From assembly GCA_024280945.1 (NCBI GenBank), contig JAMXLO010000108.1, positions 1 through 64,000 on the forward strand: a stretch of DNA of 64,000 nt, written 5' to 3'. This DNA comes from Acetobacteraceae bacterium (lineage in GTDB: Bacteria; Pseudomonadota; Alphaproteobacteria; Acetobacterales; Acetobacteraceae). The translations under genes and the position numbers were made by a program. How positions within the stretch are numbered: position 1 is the stretch's first letter; the number at the start of each line of letters is the position of its first letter. Under the pieces are notes generated by a model. It worked only from the letters and a program-made list of their open reading frames with translations. It did no database searches and was not told where the DNA came from. This document shows positions 43,642-51,844 of the stretch, piece after piece.

Positions 43642-44491
43642 GTGCCGATGGGGCGTCTGGAGGACGAGTTGGACGACTATCTGGTGAGCGTGGCGGACGA
43701 CCAGGAGGTGAGACAGGGTGATCTCATCCGCCGCTTCGCCGAACCGCGGCCGGAAGGCGAGTGGGGCTTCGTGCTAACCGCCGACTGTGACATTGCGCAG
43801 GGGAAAACTGGGGATCGCTATACATTCATCGAGGTTGTGCCCGCCCAGCTCAAGCGATTCGTGGACAAGCAAGCGATGGTAGCGGCCGAACAGCTCAACG
43901 GCGTGATGAAGCGGGTCGGGCCTCGAGCTCGGGATTACTGCCGAGGTATTACTGACATGGCTAGAACAGGAGACGCCAGCCGAAATCGAGAAGGCATTGA
44001 ACAAGGCAGGCAAATCGCTCGGTCATAAGTTGGTCGCATGCCTCACCGCCCTGAGTGTGGCGTTAGGTAAAGGCGATAAGGTAAGCGCAATGGAACGGTT
44101 TCGCAGTGTGCGGGCGCTGATGGGGGACGACGCAGAACGAGTCCGCCGGGCGGTCCGTGATGCCTTCCAGGGCGCGCACGGGTTCCCGGACTTTTTTATA
44201 CTGCCCGAGTTACCAGGTGCCGCGGGATATGGCTTCGTAGTGATGCTTCGGGCTATCCGGTCACTCCACGCTGGCGATCTATTCGCAACCGAAGTGGACG
44301 CGCGCATAGCCGGGCGACCGGACGCCTTTCACCGGGTGGGCCGCATGACCGATGGCGTGCGATTCGCGATCACGCAAAAGCTTACCTTCTTGTTCTCGAG
44401 GATCGGTCTACCGAGCTACTACGAAGAAGCGTGCCAGTCGGCGGTAGAGTTGCTGTCGGAGGCAGTGGTGCCCGATGGTGAAGCAACATGA
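43642..44491 (+). pseudogene. Unrecognised protein of about 280 aa, split by one frameshift
   Basis: The first part (43642 to about 43920) reads DELDDYLVSVADDQEVRQGD, GEWGFVLTADCDIAQGKTGD and RYTFIEVVPAQLKRF. Near 43922 the frame shifts and the second part continues LELGITAEVLLTWLEQETPA, KSLGHKLVACLTALSVALGK, RVRRAVRDAFQGAHGFPDFF and LPSYYEEACQSAVELLSEAV to 44491. The two parts have compatible codon use and join without a gap, so this was one cytoplasmic, alpha-rich protein with a beta-rich N-terminal third. I do not recognise it, although the LTADCDIA...GDRYTF segment recalls unnamed proteins of defence-type islands. A sequencing error could also explain the shift. A short gene follows, overlapping its end. 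Confidence 0.5.
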
Positions 44492-44783
44492 GTTTCAAGG
44501 CCCTTGTTCTCGACAGCGAACGATCGAAGCGCTTGATGCCGCGCTGATCGACGAGGAATGGTTCGACGGGTTCCTGATACCAGCGAATTCGGAGGGGCTA
44601 CGGCGTGTTGTGCTGGATGATGTCGTATATATCATGTCCAACAGCGCCGACACTGACAGCTGCTTACTTGTCGTCAATATTGGGCAGAACGGCGTGTTCG
44701 CGGGGCCGGGACGCAAGCAACCCCGCTTCGAGCGGATCTTGAGGGTCGCGCTGCCCGATCTGAGCCACTCGGACGGGCCGTGA
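44475..44783 (+). CDS. Hypothetical protein (102 aa) paired with the preceding gene
   Basis: Overlaps the end of the preceding gene by 17 bases. An alternative start at ATG 44488 (ATGA overlap) gives MSFKALVLDSERSKRLMPR and then stops, so either the ATG at 44475 is used or there is a second small frameshift. The body (ALIDEEWFDGFLIPANSEGL, RRVVLDDVVYIMSNSADTDS, CLLVVNIGQNGVFAGPG) looks like a compact alpha/beta domain. Not recognised. The overlap suggests co-translation with the frameshifted gene, as in two-component modules. Confidence 0.45.
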   Translation: MVKQHEFQGPCSRQRTIEALDAALIDEEWFDGFLIPANSEGLRRVVLDDVVYIMSNSADTDSCLLVVNIGQNGVFAGPGRKQPRFERILRVALPDLSHSDGP

Positions 44784-45071
44784 TGAAGGAGCATGCGCGG
44801 CGGCAGAATGACCGCAACGTCTCCACCCGGCGCCGATGCCTATCCTGCGCTATTCCGGCGTGTCCTGACGTCCGTGAAGCCCCGCTGAAGCCCCGGCCGG
44901 TCCGGATGATGTTTCGTGAGAGACGCTGCGGGGTCTAAGTCTTTGATAGACTGGTAGCGGCGGGCGGATTCGAGCGATTGACCTGTGGCGTTAGCCGCGC
45001 TCGCTGCTAGCTATGTGCTTGCTCGACCCTGCGGCAGCTTCGCTGTAACCCTAGTAAGAGATTGAATTCGT
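44784..45071. other. Intergenic between the accessory module and tRNA-Arg
   Basis: 288 bases with no convincing gene. This is the 3' side of the tRNA, where an attachment site of an integrated element would be sought. I found no second copy of the tRNA 3' end in the window by eye. Confidence 0.4.
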
Positions 45072-45148
45072 TGGCGGACCCGACACGACTCGAACGTGCG
45101 ACCTTCGCCTTCGGAGGGCGACGCTCTATCCAACTGAGCTACGGGTCC
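45072..45148 (-). tRNA. tRNA-Arg (anticodon CCG)
   Basis: On the minus strand a 77-base cloverleaf: acceptor stem GGACCCG pairing with CGGGTCC, D-arm GCTC...GAGC, anticodon stem TCGCC/GGCGA with loop CTCCGAA (anticodon CCG, reading CGG), variable AGGTC, T-arm GCACG TTCGAGT CGTGT, discriminator G and an encoded CCA. The 3' end faces the accessory region at lower coordinates. Confidence 0.95.
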
Positions 45149-45223
45149 AGCACCTCACCCATAGCGCGAAACCGCGGCTGGATCAAAGCTCGCAGAGCCT
45201 GCCGCCGCCTCGGACAGATCAAT

Positions 45224-46207
45224 TCACTTTTGCTCTGCCAGCCATGCCTCGGCCGCCCGGTCGCCGCCCGATGGGAGTGCCGCAGTCGGGTGGCGCATCC
45301 AGAACAGGATGTCGTCGATCGGCGTCTCCCGCTCGTGGTCGCGCAACAGCAGATGATAGCCGCCAGGATAGAAGGCCCTCACCGGCCCCGGCGGCAGCCC
45401 GCGCCATGTCGCGGCCGTGGCCTTGTCCGGAATGAGCTCATCCCTGCCCCCGTAAAGGAACAGCGCTGGTTCATGGAAATGGGCGGCGGCTGCGAGAGCA
45501 GCATCCATCAGGTTCACCAGGCCGCGAACCGTATCGAAGCGCGTGTCGTGGATAGTCAGCGGATCCTGCGACAGGCGCCGGATGGCATCGCGGTTGTCGC
45601 TCGCGACCCTCCGTGCGACCGCACCGCTGACCTTGAATCCGGGGATCACATTGGCAAACAGCCACAGCGCAGCGCGAAGAAACACGTTCATCTCCGCACG
45701 TCCCCAGACCGCGGGCGCGACCAGGATGTAGCCGTCGGCATGCGGCGGGTTGGGGGCAACGGCGAGGCACATCAATACGGCAGCCCCCATGCTCTCCCCC
45801 AGCAGGAAGAGCTTTGCCTGAGGGTAGCGTTGTCGCAGCAGTCGCGCCATTTCTCGCGCATCATCCACCAGGGCCGTCGTGCCGGGCCAGTAGCCGCGAA
45901 CAGTCGTGTCGCCGAAGCCGCGTTGGTCTGGTGCGAACACGGCGACGCCGCGCGCAGCAAGCTGTGGTGCGGGGTACTCCCACGCGTCGCGGCTATCATT
46001 CATTCCATGCAACGCAAGCACCACCGCCCAGGGAGCGTCCTCGGGCAGCCAGGAACGATACGGCAGCCGCATTCCGTCCGGCATGATGAAGGAATCGTCG
46101 GATGCGCGGGGTGCCTCTACCGGCGAGCCCGGTGGAACCAGATGCTCAGCGCAGCCACTCAGCATAAGGGCGGTCGACAACACCACACTCAGCAGCCGTC
46201 GCCGCAT
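45224..46207 (-). CDS. Alpha/beta-hydrolase lipoprotein (monoacylglycerol-lipase-like)
   Basis: 327 residues from ATG 46207. A lipoprotein signal (RRRLLSVVLSTALMLSGC, lipobox LSGC) predicts a lipid-anchored envelope protein. The hydrolase core shows oxyanion-side AVVLALHGMNDSRDAWEYPA, the Asp-containing FAPDQRGFGDT, nucleophile elbow LLGESMGAAVLMCLA (Ser), the acid in FLYGGRDELIPDKATA and the His in FYPGGYHLLLRD, as in the lysophospholipase/monoacylglycerol lipase group. It stands alone, divergent from the zinc-finger gene. An upstream extension of the frame overlaps that gene antisense and is rejected. Confidence 0.88.
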   Translation of the reverse strand: MRRRLLSVVLSTALMLSGCAEHLVPPGSPVEAPRASDDSFIMPDGMRLPYRSWLPEDAPWAVVLALHGMNDSRDAWEYPAPQLAARGVAVFAPDQRGFGDTTVRGYWPGTTALVDDAREMARLLRQRYPQAKLFLLGESMGAAVLMCLAVAPNPPHADGYILVAPAVWGRAEMNVFLRAALWLFANVIPGFKVSGAVARRVASDNRDAIRRLSQDPLTIHDTRFDTVRGLVNLMDAALAAAAHFHEPALFLYGGRDELIPDKATAATWRGLPPGPVRAFYPGGYHLLLRDHERETPIDDILFWMRHPTAALPSGGDRAAEAWLAEQK

Positions 46208-46288
46208 GCCTGGTCGATGGAGGTTGAAAGCATGGGTCGCATCGCTATCATACAGACCTCCCCCGCCATAGAGGACGCGACCGGCAAG

Positions 46289-46480
46289 ATGGACGGCACC
46301 GCCGCCAGCCCGACTGAGATCATCAAGGTGGACGACCGGACCGTCGCCTGTGACGGCGGCGATGGTGCGCTGGGGCATCCGCGCGTGTTCCTGTACATCG
46401 ACAGGAACTCCGTGCTCTGCCCCTACTGTTCGCGTCTCTACGTCCTGAACCCAGGAGCAGGCCACGCCCGCGGACACTGA
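46289..46480 (+). CDS. Zinc-finger domain protein, zf-CHCC/NDUFS6-like
   Basis: 63 residues. The conserved core VDDRTVACDGGDGALGHPRV followed by NSVLCPYCSRLYVL has the Cys-His-Cys-Cys ligands of the small alphaproteobacterial zf-CHCC proteins related to the NDUFS6 subunit of complex I. ATG 46289 gives the usual family length; an alternative ATG at 46232 has a better ribosome site (GGAGG, 8 bases) but adds 19 residues and leaves only 24 bases to the divergent lipoprotein start. The polA reading frame overlaps or closely follows its end, so the two genes may be co-transcribed. Confidence 0.8.
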   Translation: MDGTAASPTEIIKVDDRTVACDGGDGALGHPRVFLYIDRNSVLCPYCSRLYVLNPGAGHARGH

Positions 46481-46523
46481 AATCCTCGAACCGGCCGGGC
46501 AGCTCGCTGCAGGTGATCGGACG

Positions 46524-49280
46524 CTGCACCTGATCCTGATTGACGGGTCCGGCTTTATCTTCCGCGCCTATCACGCATTGCCGCCAATGACCCGTCCCGA
46601 CGGGACGCCGGTGAACGCGGTATTCGGCTTTTCCAATATGCTGGCGAAGCTGCTGCGCGAGCAGGTGGGCACCCATATCGCCGTCGTCTTCGACGCCGGT
46701 CGTACGACGTTCCGTAACCGCCTTTACGAGGACTACAAGGCACACCGCCCGCCGCCGCCGGACGATCTGATCCCGCAGTTCGACCTGATTCGCCAGGCCA
46801 CCGAGGCGTTCGGTGTCCCATCGGTCCAGCTCGAGGACTGGGAAGCGGACGACCTGATCGCGGCCTATGCCAAGGCGGCCATGGAAGCAGGTGGTCAGGT
46901 CACCATTGTCTCGTCCGACAAGGATCTGATGCAGCTGATTCGTCCTGGCGTGGAAATGCTGGACCCGATCAAGCAGAAGCCGATCGGGCCAGCCGAGGTG
47001 ATGGAGAAGTTCGGCGTCACGCCGGACAAGATGATCGACCTGCAGGCACTGATCGGAGACTCGACCGACAATGTGCCGGGCATACCGGGCATCGGTCCGA
47101 AAGGTGCCGCGCAACTGATCAACGAATTCGGCGACCTGGAAAGCGTCCTTGCAGCAGCCCCAGCGATGAAATCCTCCAAGCGCCGCGACAACCTGATCGA
47201 GCACGCGGGGCGCGCGCGCATCTCGCGTGATTTGGTGACCCTCCGGACCGACACCCCGATGCCGCTGCCGGTCGAGCAGTTGCTGGCGCGGCCCTACGAC
47301 AAGCCTAGGCTGGCCGCATGGCTGAAGGAGCAGGGCTTCCGCAGCATCGCAACGCGGCTCGGCGTGGAAGCAGAGGCCCAGGCACCAGCCGTGACGACGG
47401 TGGAGGCCACCCCACGGGCTGCGCAGGCCGCGTTGCCGTTGGCCGAACCGCCTAAGCCAGCTGATGCCGCATCCGGCTTCGGCCCATACGAGACGATCAC
47501 CAGCGAAGCCGCGCTGCGTGCTTTCCTGGCTCGTCGGGACACCTGCGGGTTTATCGCGCTCAATGCGGAAACAGATGGACTGATCGCCACGAGGGCGCTG
47601 CTCCTGGGACTGGCGCTGGCAGTTGCCCCCGGATGCGCGGCATACCTGCCGTTGCGGCACGAAGGACTGGCGGAGCAGGTCCCGCTGGCCACGGCGATCG
47701 ATGTGCTGGCCCCTGTGCTGGCTGATCGCAATACTCTGAAGATCTATCAGAATGCCAAGTTCGACATGCTGGTGATGGAGCGCGCCGGCTTCCCACCGGC
47801 CACTCCGTTCGACGATGCAATGCTGATCTCTTATTCGCAGGAGGCTGGCATGCATGGCCATGGGCTGGAAGAGCTGTCGCAACTGCATCTCGGCCACACC
47901 CCGACGACCTACGACGCGGTCACCGGGACGGGTCGTGCCCGCCTGCCGTTCGCACAGGTGGCAATTGAACGAGCCACAGCCCACGCGGCGGAGCACGCGG
48001 ATGTGGCGCTGCGAGTATGGCAGGTGTTGCGACCGCGGCTGCGGTTCAATGGAGCGCTCGCGCTGTACGAACAGCTGGAGCGTCGTCTATTGCCGGTGCT
48101 GCTGGACATGGAGCGCGCCGGCATCAAGGTGGATGCGGCGGACCTGCAGCGGATGTCGGTGGATTTCGAGCAGCGCATGGCGGCCATCGAGGCCGAGATC
48201 CACCGCCTCGCCGGTCGCGCGTTCAATGTGGGTTCGGCGAAGCAGCTTGGCGAAGTGCTGTTCGACGAGATGAAACTGGGCGGCAGCAAGCGGATGAAAA
48301 CCGGTGCCTGGGGCACCGATGCATCGGTGCTGCAGACGCTGGCCGATCAGGGGCACGAATTGCCGGGGCGCATCCTCGATTGGCGACAGCTACAAAAACT
48401 GAAATCGACCTATGCCGATTCGCTGGTGGGGGAGATCAATCCGGAAACCGGTCGCGTACACACAAGCTATGCCCAATGCATCGCGTCAACCGGGCGGTTG
48501 TCATCGAACGATCCTAATCTGCAGAACATCCCCATACGCACAGATGAAGGCAGCCGTATCCGCCATGCCTTTGTGGCTGAGCCAGAGCATGTGCTGGTCT
48601 CGGCCGATTATTCACAGATCGAGCTACGACTGCTGGCACATGTGGCCGACATCCCGCCGCTGCGCGAGAGCTTTTTGCGTGGCGAGGATATCCATGCCCG
48701 GACAGCATCCGAGGTGTTCGGTGTTCCCATGGCCGGTATGGACCCGATGACGCGCCGGCGCGCCAAAGCGATCAACTTCGGTATCATCTACGGCATCAGC
48801 GGCTTCGGCCTGGCGCGGCAGCTCGGCATAACGCCAGGCGAGGCGCGGAGCTACATCGATGCGTATTTCGTCCGCTATCCCGGCATCCGCGCCTATATGG
48901 AACGGACCAAGGAAGAGGCACGCATCAGCGGTTACGTGACGACACCATTCGGTCGGCGCTGCTGGGTGCCCGGTATCGCAGACAAAAACCCTGCGCGTCG
49001 CGGCTACGCCGAGCGACAGGCGATCAACGCGCCGCTACAGGGCGGCGCGGCCGATATCATCAAATGCGCGATGATCCGACTGCCGAAGGCGCTCGCCGAG
49101 GCTGGCCTAAGGGCGCGCCTGCTCTTGCAGGTGCATGATGAGCTACTGTTCGAGGCGCCGGAGAATGAGGTTTCGGCCCTGACCACACTGGCGCGCCATG
49201 TCATGGAAGGCGCCGCGAAGCTTTCAGTGCCGCTGGTCGTGGAGACCGGCGCGGGTCGCACCTGGGCCGACGCGCACTGA
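46524..49280 (+). CDS. polA: DNA polymerase I; apparent CTG start and degenerate proofreading site
   Basis: About 918 residues. The 5'-nuclease domain begins LHLILIDGSGFIFRAYHALP and keeps EDWEADDLIA and SSDKDLMQLI. The polymerase domain is complete: motif A VLVSADYSQIELRLLAH, motif B RRRAKAINFGIIYGISGFG, motif C LLLQVHDELLFEAP. In the 3'-5' exonuclease domain the DxE box reads NAE (Asn347) and the YxxxD box reads HAAEH (His487, His491); only the KFD Asp remains as expected, so proofreading is probably lost. No ATG, GTG or TTG lies between the upstream in-frame stop (46446) and the conserved LIDGSG strand. CTG 46524 has AGGTGA 7 bases upstream and is the best start. TTG 46578 would cut off the first catalytic Asp. 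Confidence 0.9.
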   Translation: MHLILIDGSGFIFRAYHALPPMTRPDGTPVNAVFGFSNMLAKLLREQVGTHIAVVFDAGRTTFRNRLYEDYKAHRPPPPDDLIPQFDLIRQATEAFGVPSVQLEDWEADDLIAAYAKAAMEAGGQVTIVSSDKDLMQLIRPGVEMLDPIKQKPIGPAEVMEKFGVTPDKMIDLQALIGDSTDNVPGIPGIGPKGAAQLINEFGDLESVLAAAPAMKSSKRRDNLIEHAGRARISRDLVTLRTDTPMPLPVEQLLARPYDKPRLAAWLKEQGFRSIATRLGVEAEAQAPAVTTVEATPRAAQAALPLAEPPKPADAASGFGPYETITSEAALRAFLARRDTCGFIALNAETDGLIATRALLLGLALAVAPGCAAYLPLRHEGLAEQVPLATAIDVLAPVLADRNTLKIYQNAKFDMLVMERAGFPPATPFDDAMLISYSQEAGMHGHGLEELSQLHLGHTPTTYDAVTGTGRARLPFAQVAIERATAHAAEHADVALRVWQVLRPRLRFNGALALYEQLERRLLPVLLDMERAGIKVDAADLQRMSVDFEQRMAAIEAEIHRLAGRAFNVGSAKQLGEVLFDEMKLGGSKRMKTGAWGTDASVLQTLADQGHELPGRILDWRQLQKLKSTYADSLVGEINPETGRVHTSYAQCIASTGRLSSNDPNLQNIPIRTDEGSRIRHAFVAEPEHVLVSADYSQIELRLLAHVADIPPLRESFLRGEDIHARTASEVFGVPMAGMDPMTRRRAKAINFGIIYGISGFGLARQLGITPGEARSYIDAYFVRYPGIRAYMERTKEEARISGYVTTPFGRRCWVPGIADKNPARRGYAERQAINAPLQGGAADIIKCAMIRLPKALAEAGLRARLLLQVHDELLFEAPENEVSALTTLARHVMEGAAKLSVPLVVETGAGRTWADAH

Positions 49281-49294
49281 ACCGGTCTCCCCGG

Positions 49295-51631
49295 CTAATC
49301 CGCCGCCTGCAGCGTCGTGGCCTCGACCTGAACCAGCAGCGCCTCCAGATCCCTGATCGAGTAAGGCTTGTTCAGCATCCCCTGCAGTGCCGCCAGTTCC
49401 CGTTGCTCGGTCTCGCTCAGGTCGGCGTAGCCGGTCGCCAATATGATCGGTCCGGTGAAACCGCGCTCCCGCATTGCGGCGGCAACCTGCAGCCCCGTCA
49501 TCGCCGGCATCGCATAGTCGAGCAAGACCACTGCCGGTTGAACAACAAGTGCCTCCAGTGCTTCGTAGCCTCCAGCCGCCGTGGCTACGCAATAGCCAAG
49601 TTGCCGCAACATTTCTGCGCTGACCTGCAGCACATCGGGGTCGTCATCGACTACCAGGACCTTTGAGTCCGTGCGCATCCGCCGTGGTTCAGCTGGCGCG
49701 CCCTCTGGTCTGGGTATCGCGGTGGCTCTCGGCAGGAGCAGAGTTACGGAGGTACCCTCACCCGGCGACGAGGAGAGTCGTACCGCACCTTTGACCTCGC
49801 GAACCATGCGCTGCACCTGGCTCAATCCGAGCCCCGTACCCGATGGTCCCTTGGTCGTGAAGAACGGTTCAAAAGCGCGCCTCGCCACGTGCTCATCCAT
49901 GCCCATGCCGGTATCGGCGACGGTAATGGCAACGTAGTGACCAGCGGCGATTTCATCCTTCTCCTGAAGGGGCTGATTCGTCGTGCTGATCGTCAGCAAG
50001 CCGCCATCCGGCATGGCATCGCGCGCGTTGAGCGCGAGATTGAGGATTGCCGCCTCGACCTGACTTGGCTCGATCATCGCAGGCCATAGATCGCGACTAA
50101 GGCTGGTCTCGATGCTGATGCGCTGCCCATGGGTAGAGGTACGCAGCAGCGGTACAAGGTCGGAGATCAGCTTATTGACGTCGGTCGTGTCGACCGACAG
50201 GCGCTGGCGGCGCGAAAATGCCAATAGTCGCCCGCTAAGCTGTGAGCCTCGATGGACGGCACCCGTGGCCCGATCGATCCAGCGATGCTGCCGTTCCTGC
50301 TCTGGCGGCGCTGTCTGCGCCAACAGATCGAGATTGCCCTGGATGGTTGCCAGCAGGTTGTTGAAATCGTGCGCAATACCGCCGGCAAGCTGGCCGACCG
50401 CCTGTAGCTTCTGCGCCTGAACCAGCGCCGCTTCGGTGTTTTGCCGTTCTGTGATCTCTACCTGCAGACGATTGTTGGTGACCAGCAGCTCCTGCGTGCG
50501 CTCGGCCACTCTCGCTTCCAGCTCATCGGCATGTTCGCGCAGCTCCTCCTCGCGTCTGGCGAGGGTGCTTGCCATATCATTGAAGGCAGCGGCGATCTGT
50601 CCGAATTCCGAGGCTTGGTCGTCGCTATGGACCTGGGTGGCAAGATCCCCCTCGCGCCACCGGCGCGCTGCCGCCACAAGTTCACGCGTCGGACGGCCGA
50701 TGAAGCGTCGGGCAACAAACAACGTAAGCACAAAGGCGATGATGGCAACGAATGCAATCAATGCAGCCCCACGCAGGGCCGTACGATTGATCTCTGCCAT
50801 CATTGCCGGCTCGTAAAAGCCGACAGAGACAAACAGGCCGGTGGCGGTTCGTCCAGCGGGAACGAAACCGACGACGCGGTACTTGCCGTCGATGCTTCTC
50901 AGGCGTTGCACGCCGGGCCCGGCTGCTTTCACCAACTCCAGCGCGTTGGGCGGAAATTGCCTGCCAACAAAGTCGGCGTGCTGAGGACTGCGCGCAAGCA
51001 CAACGCCGTCACGATCGGCAACGGTGAGAGCACTATCGGTGAGGAAGCGTGACCCCGTCTCTCTTAGCTGTGCCAGATGCTCTGCCAGCCAAGCCAGGTC
51101 GAGTCCGGCCACCAGAGCACCAGGGTCGCCGGCATGATTTGCGGCAAGCGGCAGTACCATTGGCAGAAAGCCACCGTTCACTCCCGGTGCGGTGGAAAAT
51201 CGGCCGATGGTGAATTCCTTGGCCTCGAGCGCTTCGCGCATCCAGCGCGGCTGCGCTCCAGCGGCCCACAGGGGGGAGGATGCCGAGCCGCAGCGGATTT
51301 CGCCGTGGTCATCGAGCCGCGCCACGAATGCAAACATCGGCAGGCTGCGCAGCATTGCGTTCAGTTTGTCGTCGCAGCCGGCCGTGACGTCGCGGACATC
51401 ATCCAGTAGAGCCACTGCACCCAGTAACGTGCGGCCACCGTCTGTGATGCTGCCAATATCCCCGTTCAGCAACTGGGCCTGCTGCACCGACAGATCGCCA
51501 AGCTGCGCGCGTCGCTCGGCCCAGTGGGTGTACTCGCTCCATGCCTCCAGAACTATCACCGGCATGAGGCAGGTCAGCACGACGAGCAGCAGTCGCGTGG
51601 AAAACCGCATGCAACGCCAGTTTCGTCCCAT
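49295..51631 (-). CDS. Hybrid sensor histidine kinase/response regulator
   Basis: About 778 residues. A first membrane segment (RFSTRLLLVVLTCLMPVIVL) and a second (RGAALIAFVAIIAFVLTLFV) bracket a periplasmic sensor region of about 250 residues that looks like a Cache-type fold (SVGFYEPAMMAEI at its end). HAMP (RRFIGRPTRELVAAARRWRE) and a coiled coil lead to HisKA with the phospho-His in LAGGIAHDFNNLLATIQGN, the ATPase domain (LNLALNARDAMPDGG, VADTGMGMDEH, GTGLGLSQVQRM) and a C-terminal receiver (VLVVDDDPDV, phospho-Asp in VLLDYAMPAMTG, Lys in MLNKPYS). No separate regulator gene is near. Start 51631 is preferred, though ATG 51610 is possible. It converges with polA, 14 bases apart. Confidence 0.9.
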   Translation of the reverse strand: MGRNWRCMRFSTRLLLVVLTCLMPVIVLEAWSEYTHWAERRAQLGDLSVQQAQLLNGDIGSITDGGRTLLGAVALLDDVRDVTAGCDDKLNAMLRSLPMFAFVARLDDHGEIRCGSASSPLWAAGAQPRWMREALEAKEFTIGRFSTAPGVNGGFLPMVLPLAANHAGDPGALVAGLDLAWLAEHLAQLRETGSRFLTDSALTVADRDGVVLARSPQHADFVGRQFPPNALELVKAAGPGVQRLRSIDGKYRVVGFVPAGRTATGLFVSVGFYEPAMMAEINRTALRGAALIAFVAIIAFVLTLFVARRFIGRPTRELVAAARRWREGDLATQVHSDDQASEFGQIAAAFNDMASTLARREEELREHADELEARVAERTQELLVTNNRLQVEITERQNTEAALVQAQKLQAVGQLAGGIAHDFNNLLATIQGNLDLLAQTAPPEQERQHRWIDRATGAVHRGSQLSGRLLAFSRRQRLSVDTTDVNKLISDLVPLLRTSTHGQRISIETSLSRDLWPAMIEPSQVEAAILNLALNARDAMPDGGLLTISTTNQPLQEKDEIAAGHYVAITVADTGMGMDEHVARRAFEPFFTTKGPSGTGLGLSQVQRMVREVKGAVRLSSSPGEGTSVTLLLPRATAIPRPEGAPAEPRRMRTDSKVLVVDDDPDVLQVSAEMLRQLGYCVATAAGGYEALEALVVQPAVVLLDYAMPAMTGLQVAAAMRERGFTGPIILATGYADLSETEQRELAALQGMLNKPYSIRDLEALLVQVEATTLQAAD

Positions 51632-51782
51632 ATCCCGTTCGGCCCGTGCAGCCTGGGTTAACGGTCCACTCGTTACGGAGAGCCTGCTCGACAAGGAAGC
51701 AGTCCCGGCACCACCCTCGTAACGAGGCCGACACAGCTAGAAGTAGGGTTGCGGCCACGGTGAGGAATTCTCATTGATCGCT

Positions 51783-51812
51783 CCCTATTGAGTGATTTAC
51801 CTCACAATAGGG
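51783..51812. promoter_or_regulatory. Inverted repeat between livF and the sensor kinase
   Basis: CCCTATTG (51783-51790) and CAATAGGG (51805-51812) are perfect arms around a 14-base loop, about 150 bases upstream of the kinase start and just after the livF stop on the minus strand. Without a T-run it fits an operator at least as well as a terminator. A nearby AAAAATTTTT self-complementary tract (51831-51840) adds to the dyad symmetry of this gap. Confidence 0.45.
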
Positions 51813-51844
51813 CGAGAATCACCGATTGCCAAAAATTTTTGCAG

